The notes beneath the pieces are model-generated. The model did no database searches, was not told the DNA's origin, and worked only from the letters and a program-made list of their open reading frames with translations. Shown here one piece after another: positions 1-8,044 of a DNA stretch of 64,000 bases. Positions within the stretch are counted from its first letter, which is position 1. Each line of letters starts with the position of its first letter. A program made the translations under genes and the position numbers. The stretch covers positions 89,818-153,817 of the forward strand of contig NZ_JAQKGV010000006.1 of the NCBI RefSeq assembly GCF_028617075.1, in the 5' to 3' direction. The stretch comes from Rubrobacter calidifluminis (GTDB lineage Bacteria > Actinomycetota > Rubrobacteria > Rubrobacterales > Rubrobacteraceae).

Positions 1-2
1 GC

Positions 3-1175
3 TTCCAGCGCACCCTGGACAACCTCTACGCGAAACAGCACCCCGACGGGTTCATCTGCCGCGAGATCGACACCCACACCGGCGAGGACCGCTTCGAACG
101 TTTCGACCCGGCGAGCACCGGGCCGAACGTGCTGCCGTGGGCCGAGTGGGAGTACTACCGCGACACGGGAGACGTGGAGAGGCTCGCGTGCGTCTTCCCG
201 GCCCTGCTCGCCTACCACCGCTGGACGCGGCGTTTCCGCACCTGGCGTGACGGCTCCCACTGGACCTCGGGGCTCGGCTCCGGGATGGACAACCAGCCGC
301 GCTTCGCCGGCACGCGCGAGGAGCGGCTCTTCACCCACGGCCACCTGGTCTGGGCCGACGCCTGCCTGCAGCAGGCCTTCGCCGCCGGCATCCTGACGGA
401 GATGGCCCGCATCCTCGGTCGTGAAGCCCCGGATCTGCCGGCCGAGAGGGAGCGCCTCGTCCGCTACGCGAACGAGAGGCTCTGGGACGAGCGCAGCGCC
501 TTCTACCACGACGCGCTGCCGGACGGTTCGCTCTCCAATATGAAGAGCGTGGGGGCGTACTGGGCGCTTCTCGCCGGCGCGGTACCGCGGGAGAGGCTGG
601 AGCGGTTCGTCGGACACCTGGAGAACCCGGGAGAGTTCTCGAGGCCGCACCGGGTGCCCTCGCTCTCCGCGGACCACCCGGAGTACCGCGCGGACGGCGG
701 GTACTGGCTCGGCGGGGTCTGGCCTCCGACGAACTACATGCTGCTGCGCGGGCTCGAGAGGGTGGGCCGTTGGGATCTCGCGCACGAGATCGGACGCAAC
801 CACCTCGAGAACGTCACCCGCGTCTTCGAGCGCACCGGGACCCTCTGGGAGAACTACGCCCCGGAGCGCGAGGAGCCTGGAAACCCGGCCCGCGACGACT
901 TCGTCGGCTGGAGCGGGCTCGGGCCGGTGGCGGTGCTGCTGGAGCAGGTGCTCGGGCTGCACCCCGACGCCCCCGCGGGGCGTCTTCTCTGGGACGTGCG
1001 ATTGCTCGAAGAGCACGGCGTACTGCGCTACCCGTTCGGGGCGCGGGGTACGCTAGATCTGCTGTGCAGGGCCCGCTCCTCGCCCCTGGAGGAGCCGCGG
1101 ATAGAGGCCTCATCCAGCACGCCGCTCGAGCTCGTGGTCCGCTGGGAGGGTAAAGAGAAGACGCTGCACCTCTGA
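3..1175 (+). CDS. MGH1-like/GH63-type glycoside hydrolase, C-terminal part (5' end outside window)
   Basis: The reading frame is open from base 3, so the internal GTG at 129 is not the start and the gene enters from the left. The visible 390 residues resemble the (alpha/alpha)6-barrel of trehalase, GH63 and mannosylglycerate-hydrolase (MgH) enzymes. Visible hallmarks are the aromatic-rich stretches PWAEWEYY and GSGMDNQPR, and YWLGGVWPPTNYM followed by GTLWENYAPE near the C-terminus. MgH is reported from Thermus thermophilus and Rubrobacter radiotolerans, where it hydrolyses the solute mannosylglycerate. That specificity is inference here; a trehalase or glucosidase relative is possible. The family is fairly sure, the substrate is not. 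Confidence 0.75.
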   Translation, partial: FQRTLDNLYAKQHPDGFICREIDTHTGEDRFERFDPASTGPNVLPWAEWEYYRDTGDVERLACVFPALLAYHRWTRRFRTWRDGSHWTSGLGSGMDNQPRFAGTREERLFTHGHLVWADACLQQAFAAGILTEMARILGREAPDLPAERERLVRYANERLWDERSAFYHDALPDGSLSNMKSVGAYWALLAGAVPRERLERFVGHLENPGEFSRPHRVPSLSADHPEYRADGGYWLGGVWPPTNYMLLRGLERVGRWDLAHEIGRNHLENVTRVFERTGTLWENYAPEREEPGNPARDDFVGWSGLGPVAVLLEQVLGLHPDAPAGRLLWDVRLLEEHGVLRYPFGARGTLDLLCRARSSPLEEPRIEASSSTPLELVVRWEGKEKTLHL

Positions 1176-1224
1176 AAAACGCGGTTCGTGAACGGAGGGA
1201 GTGCTTTCGAGAGGAGGTTTTGCT

Positions 1225-2115
1225 GTGGGCGTTCTCCGTGGAGGCGGGAACGACAGGAGGCGGAGGCTGCGCGAGCTGCTCGAGAGCGGCGGGTTGGTGG
1301 CGGCGCCGGGGGTGTACGACGCGCTCGGCGCCCGGCTCGTCGAGGAGGCGGGGTTCCCCGCGGTCTACATGACGGGGTTCGGGAGCGCGGCCGCGCTCGG
1401 CGGGATGCCGGACGTGGGGCTCCTCACGATGAGCGAGATGGTCGAGAACGCCCGCAGGATCGCGCAGGCCGTGGACATCCCGCTGATCGCTGACGCGGAC
1501 ACCGGGTACGGGAACCCGCTGAACGTCATCCGGGCGGTCAAAAGCTACGAGTCCTCAGGCGTTGCCGCGATCCACATCGAGGATCAGGTCTTCCCCAAGA
1601 AGTGCGGGCATCTCTCCGGCAAGCAGGTCGTCCCGGTGGAGGAGATGGTACAGAAAGTCCGGGCCGCAATCTACGCGAGGGAGGATCAGGACTTCGTCAT
1701 CATCGCGCGTACCGACGCGCGGGCCGTCGAGGGGCTCGGGAGGGCGATTGAACGTGCCCGCGCCTACCGGGAGGCCGGGGCCGACGTGCTGTTCGTCGAG
1801 GCGGTCGAGAGCGAGGAGGAGGCTGAGACCGTCGCGCGGGAGCTCGCCGGTACGCCACTGCTCTTCAACTGGGTCGAAGGGGGCAAGACCCCGCCGGTAT
1901 CCGCGGAATGCCTGGAGGAGATGGGCTACTCGCTCGTCATCTTCCCCATAAGCACCCTGCTCGGGGCGACCCGGGAGATGAGGCGGGTCCTGCGGGAGAT
2001 CCGGGAGAGGGGGACCCCCAGGGCGCTCTCCGGGGAGTCCCCCTCGTTCTCCGGGTTCGTCGAGTTCATCGGGCTCCCCGAGGTGAGGGAGCTCGAGGGG
2101 CGCTTCGGCGGCTAG
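1225..2115 (+). CDS. Isocitrate lyase/PEP mutase family protein (methylisocitrate-lyase or oxaloacetate-decarboxylase-like)
   Basis: This is a TIM-barrel enzyme of about 296 residues. It carries the family signature KKCGH, equivalent to the catalytic cysteine loop of isocitrate and methylisocitrate lyases, the metal-binding stretch DADTGYG and the conserved HIEDQ. The family cleaves or forms C-C or P-C bonds next to a carboxylate (2-methylisocitrate lyase, oxaloacetate decarboxylase, PEP mutase). The KKCGH loop favours a lyase over a phosphonate mutase. The start at GTG 1225 is chosen because GAGGAGG (1211-1217) lies 7 nt before it; the longer frame from 1201 lacks a ribosome site. No prp or phosphonate genes are nearby, so the substrate is open. 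Confidence 0.85.
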   Translation: MGVLRGGGNDRRRRLRELLESGGLVAAPGVYDALGARLVEEAGFPAVYMTGFGSAAALGGMPDVGLLTMSEMVENARRIAQAVDIPLIADADTGYGNPLNVIRAVKSYESSGVAAIHIEDQVFPKKCGHLSGKQVVPVEEMVQKVRAAIYAREDQDFVIIARTDARAVEGLGRAIERARAYREAGADVLFVEAVESEEEAETVARELAGTPLLFNWVEGGKTPPVSAECLEEMGYSLVIFPISTLLGATREMRRVLREIRERGTPRALSGESPSFSGFVEFIGLPEVRELEGRFGG

Positions 2116-2122
2116 GGAATCC

Positions 2123-3229
2123 TCAGAGGACCTCGCGCTGGCGCGGCCTCTCCCCGTAGGGGTGTCCGGTGTGCAGGCGCTCTATCGAGCTTATCGCCTG
2201 GATGCGCTCCAGGGCTAAGGTGTCGGCGGCGACGTTAGTCGGGACGCCGTCCCGCCTGGATATGGCGATTATGCTCTTCATCGAGTCGTAGATGCGCTTC
2301 ACGCGCTGGGTCGCCCGGGCCCGGTTGTAGCCTTCGAGCTCGTCGGCGACGTTTATCAGGCCGCCGGCGTTTATGACGTAGTCGGGGGCGTAGAGGATGC
2401 CCCGCCCGGCCAGCTCTTCCCCGTGACGCGGCTCGAGGAGGACGTTGTTCGCGCTCCCGGCGACGATGCGGCAGCGGAGGCGTGGGAGCGTCTCGTCGTT
2501 GATCACGGCGCCGAGCGCGCAGGGGGCGAGGATGTCGCAGGGGACCGAGAGGATCTCATCCGGCTCCACCGGCTTGGCGGAGAACTCGGAGATCGCACGC
2601 TCTATCGCCGCGTCCTCCACGTCGGTGACGATGAGGTTCGCGCCCTCCTCGTGCAGCAGCCGGCAGAGGTTGTAGCCCACGTGCCCGAGGCCCTGCACGG
2701 CGACCGTCAGCCCTTCGAGCGAGGACGATCCGAAGACCTCCTCGGCGCAGGCACGCATCCCCTGCAGCACGCCGAGCGCGGTGAACGGCGAGGGGTCGCC
2801 CGAGCCGCCGTGGGTCACGTCCGCGCCGACCACGTGTGAGGTCTCGACCCGGATGTGCGCCATGTCCTCGGTCGATGTGCCCACGTCCTCTGCGACGATG
2901 TAGCGGCCGCCGAGCGTCTCTACGTAGCGCCCGAAGGAGCGGAAGAGCGCCTCGGACTTGTCGGTGTGGGGATCCCCGATGATCACGGACTTCCCGCCCC
3001 CGAGGTTGAGGCCGCTCGCGGCGGCCTTGTAGGTCATCCCCCTGGCTAGTCGCAGTACGTCTACCAGCGCCTCGTCCTCGCTCGCGTAGGGGTACATCCG
3101 GCAGCCGCCGAGCGCGGGTCCGAGCGTCGTGTCGTGTATGGCTATGATCGCCCGCAGCCCCGTCTGCCTGTCGTGGCAGAAGACGACCTGCTCGTAGCGG
3201 TGTTCGGAGAGCTCCGCGAAGATCTCCAT
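2123..3229 (-). CDS. Leucine/phenylalanine/valine-type amino acid dehydrogenase
   Basis: This is an NAD-dependent oxidative deaminase of about 368 residues, the usual length for leucine dehydrogenase. Visible are the glycine-rich substrate segment [12 protein letters not shown], a second conserved lysine segment [11 protein letters not shown], and a Rossmann dinucleotide site GLGHVGYNL in the C-terminal half. The family converts branched-chain or aromatic amino acids to 2-oxo acids in the cytosol. The start is ATG 3229, where AAGGAGG sits immediately upstream on the minus strand. A frame extending to 3478 exists, but its N-terminus is arginine/proline-rich and not family-like. It is divergent from the next gene with about 120 nt between them. 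Leu versus Phe versus Val specificity cannot be told from sequence. Confidence 0.9.
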   Translation of the reverse strand: MEIFAELSEHRYEQVVFCHDRQTGLRAIIAIHDTTLGPALGGCRMYPYASEDEALVDVLRLARGMTYKAAASGLNLGGGKSVIIGDPHTDKSEALFRSFGRYVETLGGRYIVAEDVGTSTEDMAHIRVETSHVVGADVTHGGSGDPSPFTALGVLQGMRACAEEVFGSSSLEGLTVAVQGLGHVGYNLCRLLHEEGANLIVTDVEDAAIERAISEFSAKPVEPDEILSVPCDILAPCALGAVINDETLPRLRCRIVAGSANNVLLEPRHGEELAGRGILYAPDYVINAGGLINVADELEGYNRARATQRVKRIYDSMKSIIAISRRDGVPTNVAADTLALERIQAISSIERLHTGHPYGERPRQREVL

Positions 3230-3348
3230 CTTTCCTCCTTTCCCGAACGCTGTCCGGGAAGAGATTCTACTATCGGCGGGGGAGGGTCGGGCGCGCGGCG
3301 CGACGCCTTGCATGCTATCATGCCCGCTCGGATGCATGAGCATGCTCC

Positions 3349-4440
3349 TTGGATGCGTCGAGGGAGGAGATGGCCGAGCGGGCTTCTGAATTCGAGTGGC
3401 GGCTGGAAGGGGAGGAAGCCGAGATCGTCCTCTACGCCCCGGACGATTCGGCGGCCGGGAGGGTACTCCCCGCTGCATCTCTGGAGGGGGGCGAGAGCCC
3501 CGTCTACGCGGTCCACTCGGGGGAGGGTTTCGGCTGGGTCCTCGCCGCGCGCTTCGCCGCGCCGGACCTCTTCTCCGCGCCCTCCTGCGGGCTCCTTCTG
3601 CGCACCGGCGTGCGCTCCGACAGCCTCGACGTGTCGCCCGGGGATCTCGTGCCCGTGATCCTGCGCCGCCTCTCCGAAGTCGTCCCGCCGCCGCTGAACG
3701 CCTCCGCCGCGGGGAGGCTCTGCGAGGCGGGGGCCGCCTTCGCCGCCGAGGAGGGGTTGATCGAGGAGGAGGATCTCGAGGTGTTCGGGCGTTCTGGAGG
3801 GGCCCCTGACGCGTTGGGCCGGCGCGCCCTCGCTGCCGCGGAACGGGACTGGGAGGAACCCGCAGCGGTCGACGTCCGGGTGGTCGGGGATGTCTTCGAC
3901 GCCGAAAGGGCCGAAGAAGTCGGGATCGAGAGGGGAGAGATCATCGTGGTGGTGCGCGCCGGGAGCGGGGACCTCGGGCGTCTCGCCGTTGAAGCGCATC
4001 GCGGGCGGATACTGAGCCGCGTGAGGAGCGGCGTCTTCGACGGGCGCGAGGACCTGCCCGCCGCTCCCGCGGACGGGGAGGAGACGTGCGACCTGCTCGC
4101 GGCGGTCGGAGCCGCCACCGCCTTCGCCGGGGGACGCGCCGCGCTACGGCTCTGGGCCCTGCGCAGAGCCCTGCGGGAGGATCTGCCGGAGCTGGTGCCC
4201 GTCGCCTCGTGGGGCGTTGGGGGGCTGAGAGAGGAAGAGGGCCATCTGGTGCACCGGCGTCATCTCGCCGTCGCAGGCGAGGGGCAGATACTCTGCACCG
4301 GCAGGTTCGCGACCGCCTCTCTCGGGGCTATGTTGCGAAGCGCGCCTCCCTTCGGCGTCGCGGAGCGAGAAGGAAAGTGGCCCTGGGAGGAGGCCGGTCT
4401 CGTGCAGAGGATCGCGGACCTTGAGCCTACTTCTCCCTGA
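3349..4440 (+). CDS. Conserved-looking hypothetical protein, 363 aa
   Basis: I do not recognise this protein. It is soluble and acidic, with no signal peptide or membrane segment. It shows three blocks: residues 1-100 mostly beta-like, a central alanine/glutamate-rich helical block, and a segment around residue 200 reading [16 protein letters not shown] with alternating hydrophobics. GC-rich third positions and lack of internal stops support coding. The start is uncertain. TTG 3349 is the longest option, but the purine-rich stretch before ATG 3370 is too close to be an ordinary ribosome site. The end overlaps the convergent nuclease gene by 14 bp. Confidence 0.7.
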   Translation: MDASREEMAERASEFEWRLEGEEAEIVLYAPDDSAAGRVLPAASLEGGESPVYAVHSGEGFGWVLAARFAAPDLFSAPSCGLLLRTGVRSDSLDVSPGDLVPVILRRLSEVVPPPLNASAAGRLCEAGAAFAAEEGLIEEEDLEVFGRSGGAPDALGRRALAAAERDWEEPAAVDVRVVGDVFDAERAEEVGIERGEIIVVVRAGSGDLGRLAVEAHRGRILSRVRSGVFDGREDLPAAPADGEETCDLLAAVGAATAFAGGRAALRLWALRRALREDLPELVPVASWGVGGLREEEGHLVHRRHLAVAGEGQILCTGRFATASLGAMLRSAPPFGVAEREGKWPWEEAGLVQRIADLEPTSP

Positions 4441-4933
4441 AGTCTTCCGGGGAGACCCGCTCGACCCACTCCTTGAACTTGTCCACGATCTCCTCTTCTG
4501 CGGTCTCCTCCATCGACTCCTCGAAGACCACGGCCGCCTCCTCTATCACCTCGTCTGCCGCGAAGATCTCTGCCCCCGAGCGTACGGCGAGGGCTATGGC
4601 GTCCGAAGGCCTGGAGTCTACCTCGACGGTCCGGCCGTCGATCTCGAGCGTGATCGTGGCGTAGAAGGTCGAGTCCTCGAGCTTGGTGACCGTGACGCGC
4701 TCCATCCGGGCACCGAGCTCGTTCACGAGGTTGACCGTCAGGTCGTGGGTGAGCGGGCGCGGGAACTCCTGGTTCTGGAGCTTCATGAGGATTGCACGGG
4801 CTATGTCCTGCCCGATCCAGATCGGAAGGTAGCGGTTGTCGTTCTCGACCTTGAGGATGACGATCGGAGTGGAGCTGAAAAGGTCCATGTTTATGCCGTA
4901 GATGGACATCCTGGTGAAGCCGTCGGCGCTCAC
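4427..4933 (-). CDS. Bifunctional nuclease family (BFN/DUF151) protein
   Basis: This 168-residue protein starts with the family pattern (strand, then TPIVILK, then RYLPIWIGQDIARAI) and carries the conserved SRPSDAIALAVRSGA motif around residue 110. BFN-domain proteins were described as bifunctional DNase/RNase in plants; in bacteria the domain is widespread and poorly understood. The C-terminal 40 residues form an acidic helix. ATG 4933 is used. It is convergent with, and overlaps by 14 bp, the upstream unknown gene; its promoter side faces the tRNA-Ile region. Family assignment is secure, while biochemical activity here is inference. Confidence 0.92.
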   Translation of the reverse strand: MSADGFTRMSIYGINMDLFSSTPIVILKVENDNRYLPIWIGQDIARAILMKLQNQEFPRPLTHDLTVNLVNELGARMERVTVTKLEDSTFYATITLEIDGRTVEVDSRPSDAIALAVRSGAEIFAADEVIEEAAVVFEESMEETAEEEIVDKFKEWVERVSPEDFREK

Positions 4934-5022
4934 TGGCTATGCTCCTCTCAAGCTGCGAAGCCTTGATCTCACACCCAACATCGAGCAGATTTTACTTCCG
5001 GCCCCCTTTCTCTTCAATCAGC

Positions 5023-5051
5023 TTGTCAGCAGGGCCGGGGTGTTGTACATT
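5023..5051 (+). promoter_or_regulatory. Housekeeping promoter of tRNA-Ile
   Basis: A TTGTCA box (5023-5028) is followed by exactly 17 bp and a TACATT box (5046-5051). Transcription would start near 5058, about 11 nt before the mature tRNA. Both hexamers are close to the sigma-70 consensus, and the spacing and position fit a stable-RNA promoter. Confidence 0.7.
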
Positions 5052-5068
5052 AGTTGCGCCGATCCTTC

Positions 5069-5142
<74 letters not shown>

Positions 5143-5225
5143 CCCCTGAAGTTCCCCGCCCGCGGGTGGCACGGTCTGCGGAGGGCACGGACACGCTCCG
5201 TAGCCCCCGTACTTCTGTCGCACAA

Positions 5226-5251
5226 CTCCTCCAGCAGGAGGGGCGCTTTTT
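5226..5251 (+). terminator. Intrinsic terminator downstream of tRNA-Ile
   Basis: A 7-bp stem CTCCTCC / GGAGGGG (one T-G pair) with tetraloop AGCA is followed by CGC and TTTTT (5247-5251). It lies about 85 nt past the tRNA and before the next gene, so it probably ends the tRNA transcript. Confidence 0.65.
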
Positions 5252-5346
5252 AAGGACGAGTTATCCCTCTTTTAACCCGGGTTTCACCTGCTGTCTCCGG
5301 CTCAGGCCTATACTCGGTGAGGCCGTTGCGAGGACGAGGAGGGTTA

Positions 5347-6276
5347 ATGAGGGCCGTAGGCGTAAACCTCGAGGGCGTGTTCATGGTGGGATGTGAGGAA
5401 CTCTCGGATGCCGCGAGAGAGCTCTGGAAGACCGGTCCGGACTTCATCGAGGTCGCGCCGCACCTGCTCGGGGTTATTCTCGGCGGTCGGCTGGATGGGG
5501 CCAGGGTAAGAGAGGTGCACCGGGTGCTCCTCGAGGCGGGGCCGTCCTATACCGTGCACGCTCCGCACAGGATCAACCTCATGACCCCCGACCCGGCGGA
5601 GCGCGGGCTTTACCTTGAGGTTTTGAAATCCAGCGTGAGGTTCGCCTCCGAGATCGGAGCCCGGGTCGTGGTGTGCCACGCCGGGTTGCGCAGGAACGCG
5701 CGCGACGCCGGCGTGGGCATCGAGGAACAGCTCGAAGGCGAGCGGCGCGCGCTCGCCGAAGCTGGAGATCTAGCCCAGAGTCTCCGGGTCAACATAGCTG
5801 TCGAGAATTCTTATCCGGAGCCTTCGGTGCTGCGCGGTGAGCTCTACGCCTACGCGGCGCGTCCCTCCGCGCTCGCGGCCCAGCTGGCCGTCCTCGATCA
5901 CCCGGCTGTTGGCATGTGCCTGGACGTCGGGCACGCCGCGATCGCCGCGGGTGCCTGCGGATTCGACCTCGTGGAGGAGTGCCGGGCCGCCGCACCGGTC
6001 GTACGCCACGTACACCTGCACGACAACCTCGGTGTGCCCGATTACCACGCCGAACCCCTCGTCTCGGAGCGCTGGGCCATGGGGTGCGGGGATCTCCACC
6101 TTCCGCCGGGCATGGGTGGGTTGCCGCTCGCGGAGATCTTGCGTGCTCTGGAACCGTGCGGGGGAGGCGCCGCTTGCTGCCTCGAACTCTCACCGCCCGT
6201 ACGCCGGGGCATACCGCAGGCGCTCGACCGCGCACGCAAGCTCCTGGAGGGCATGGCCGTACCTGCCGCCGGCTGA
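5347..6276 (+). CDS. Sugar phosphate isomerase/epimerase-like TIM-barrel protein
   Basis: This 309-residue protein belongs to the xylose isomerase-like TIM barrel superfamily (AP endonuclease 2 fold). Metal-ligand type motifs are visible: VVCHAG near residue 110, a conserved VENSYPEP, CLDVGHAA near 195 and RHVHLHDN near 225. Such proteins isomerise or epimerise sugars or inositols, and some are endonuclease IV relatives. The substrate is unknown. ATG 5347 is chosen because GAGGAGG (5337-5343) precedes it. A TATACT box at 5309-5314 could be its -10. It is monocistronic between the tRNA terminator and a membrane protein gene. Confidence 0.8.
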   Translation: MRAVGVNLEGVFMVGCEELSDAARELWKTGPDFIEVAPHLLGVILGGRLDGARVREVHRVLLEAGPSYTVHAPHRINLMTPDPAERGLYLEVLKSSVRFASEIGARVVVCHAGLRRNARDAGVGIEEQLEGERRALAEAGDLAQSLRVNIAVENSYPEPSVLRGELYAYAARPSALAAQLAVLDHPAVGMCLDVGHAAIAAGACGFDLVEECRAAAPVVRHVHLHDNLGVPDYHAEPLVSERWAMGCGDLHLPPGMGGLPLAEILRALEPCGGGAACCLELSPPVRRGIPQALDRARKLLEGMAVPAAG

Positions 6277-6370
6277 GGGCGGACCCGGGGTTTCTCCTCC
6301 GGGGTTACGAAACGGCCCCGCTGGTTGAAGAACGTTAAAGAACGGTGCCGCGTCGACCGACAAACGGTAT

Positions 6371-8029
6371 GTGACCGAACGCGACGCTTCTGCAGAGACA
6401 GCAGTAAAGAGAACCGGGAAGAGGCGGCGCGGGCTCGTCCACGTCCTGGCGGCCTTCACGCTTGTATCCGCGCTGCAGTTTGCCTTCGGGATGTGGATGG
6501 ATGGCCGGGGATTTCTTTGGGGGGACGCCCTCAGCCGGGCTACGAGCGCGCTACTGGCGCTCTACGGCACGGATCCTCACCTGGCCGCCATAGGCTTCGT
6601 CTGGATGCCACTGCCCACGCTCGTGGAGCTCGCCTGGGTCTCGATATATCCGCTGTGGCCCGGGGTCGTCTCGAGTGGTTTCGCCTCCACCCTGACGACG
6701 GCGCTGTGTGGAGGGTGTACGGCGGCGCTGCTCATGGCGGCCTCCCGGAGGTTTGGGATCCGTCCATTCATCGGGTGGGCGTTCGTGCTCGTGGTCTGCC
6801 TGGATCCCATGCTCTTCCTTTTCGCCTCCAACGGTATGAGCGAGGGGGTCGCCGCCCCTTTTCTGATCGGCGCCACCGTCTGTATCGCGCTGTTCTGGCA
6901 TACCGGGCAGCGCAGGTATGTGGCGATGGCCGCGCTCGCGCTCGCCCTGGGCTTCGCCTCCCTCTACCAGGCGGTACAGTATGGCGGCGCCCTTCTGTTG
7001 GTGCTGGCGCTCGGCATCCTGTACGGCGACGAGGCCAGACCCTCGACCCCGCAGGGGCGGTGGCGGGCGCTGGAGGCGCTGGGGTTGCTTCTCATCGTCC
7101 CGAGCGTCTACGTGGGCTTTGTGTGGGTGGTGGCGAACTGGACGATAATGGGCGACCCATTATATTTCGCGCACAGCCAGTACTCGAATCAGGGGGTGGT
7201 GAGCGCATACGCGGGGGCCCGGCTCGCAGCCAGGGCCTCCGGGGACCTCTGGTCGTCTGTGCTCTACGTCGGGGAGCGTACCGCTCCCTTCCTGATCCCC
7301 GCTGTTTTCCTCGTTGTGATCCGGGTACTCGAGGGAAGGTTCAGGGGCCCGGGCACCCTCGCAATAATCCTGCTCGCGCTGAGCGTGCCGCTCGGAATGA
7401 TGGTGCCGCAGGTCTACTCTGGCAGTTCTTTCGGGTGGCTGCGCTACTTCATGTATCCGCTGTTCGCGGCGGCTGGATGGGGCCTGTACGAAATCGCATC
7501 CGGGAGGAAGAGGCTGCTGAGCTGCGTGCTGGTCCTTGCGGGGTGGGTCGCCGCCTTCCCGGCTGTGCTGTGGGCGATGGAAACCCCTTCCATCGGTCAG
7601 GACGAACATCCGGTCATCCGCGCCCTGACTACCGGGGAGGACGCCTCTCAGGTGGGGTTCACGAACTACCTGGAGGATGAGGCTCCCGTCGCACGCTACG
7701 TCGAGGATCGAGTCATGCGGAGGGGAGCCGTTGTCGCCGTGGATGCGTTGCAGGGATGGCCCCTGGCCGCCCAGATGGATCCTGCAGACCTGGGTCACCT
7801 GCTGATCCTCACCCCGGACAGGAGGTTCCAGCGGGCGGTAGCCGAACCGGAGAGGTACCACGTCTCCTATCTCCTCGTGCCCGACCCCCGGAAATACCGG
7901 GGGGATCTCATAAACCAGACCTACCCGAGCCTTTGGGAGGGGAGACAGCCGGGGTTCGAGCTGGTTGAGAAGTTCCCCGAGACGATGCAGGGCTGGCGGC
8001 TGTACCGGGTTGAGGAGGGTGGGGCGTGA
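6371..8029 (+). CDS. Polytopic membrane protein, GT-C glycosyltransferase-like
   Basis: This is a 552-residue protein with a basic cytosolic N-terminus (KRTGKRRR) and about ten hydrophobic helices. A soluble C-terminal domain of roughly 130 residues starts near 415. After the first helix, a loop carries GDALSRATSALLALYG, an acidic first extracytoplasmic loop as in the ArnT/PMT-type GT-C fold, which uses lipid-linked sugars. The overall topology fits that fold, but I cannot name a family. GTG 6371 is used; ATG 6369 would stop at once. It is convergent with the MshEN-GT2 synthase, 15 bp from its end, so a shared role in surface glycans is plausible but unproven. Confidence 0.65.
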   Translation: MTERDASAETAVKRTGKRRRGLVHVLAAFTLVSALQFAFGMWMDGRGFLWGDALSRATSALLALYGTDPHLAAIGFVWMPLPTLVELAWVSIYPLWPGVVSSGFASTLTTALCGGCTAALLMAASRRFGIRPFIGWAFVLVVCLDPMLFLFASNGMSEGVAAPFLIGATVCIALFWHTGQRRYVAMAALALALGFASLYQAVQYGGALLLVLALGILYGDEARPSTPQGRWRALEALGLLLIVPSVYVGFVWVVANWTIMGDPLYFAHSQYSNQGVVSAYAGARLAARASGDLWSSVLYVGERTAPFLIPAVFLVVIRVLEGRFRGPGTLAIILLALSVPLGMMVPQVYSGSSFGWLRYFMYPLFAAAGWGLYEIASGRKRLLSCVLVLAGWVAAFPAVLWAMETPSIGQDEHPVIRALTTGEDASQVGFTNYLEDEAPVARYVEDRVMRRGAVVAVDALQGWPLAAQMDPADLGHLLILTPDRRFQRAVAEPERYHVSYLLVPDPRKYRGDLINQTYPSLWEGRQPGFELVEKFPETMQGWRLYRVEEGGA

Positions 8030-8044
8030 TCCGGACGGGCTTCT

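Noticed and set aside
129..1175. GTG 129 as the start of the left-edge glycosidase
   Set aside because: The frame is open to the window edge and the upstream residues continue the glycosidase domain; no ribosome site precedes it.
6325..7680. 451-aa plus-strand frame overlapping the GT-C-like membrane protein
   Set aside because: Arginine/glycine-rich and without domains, while the overlapping frame gives coherent membrane helices.
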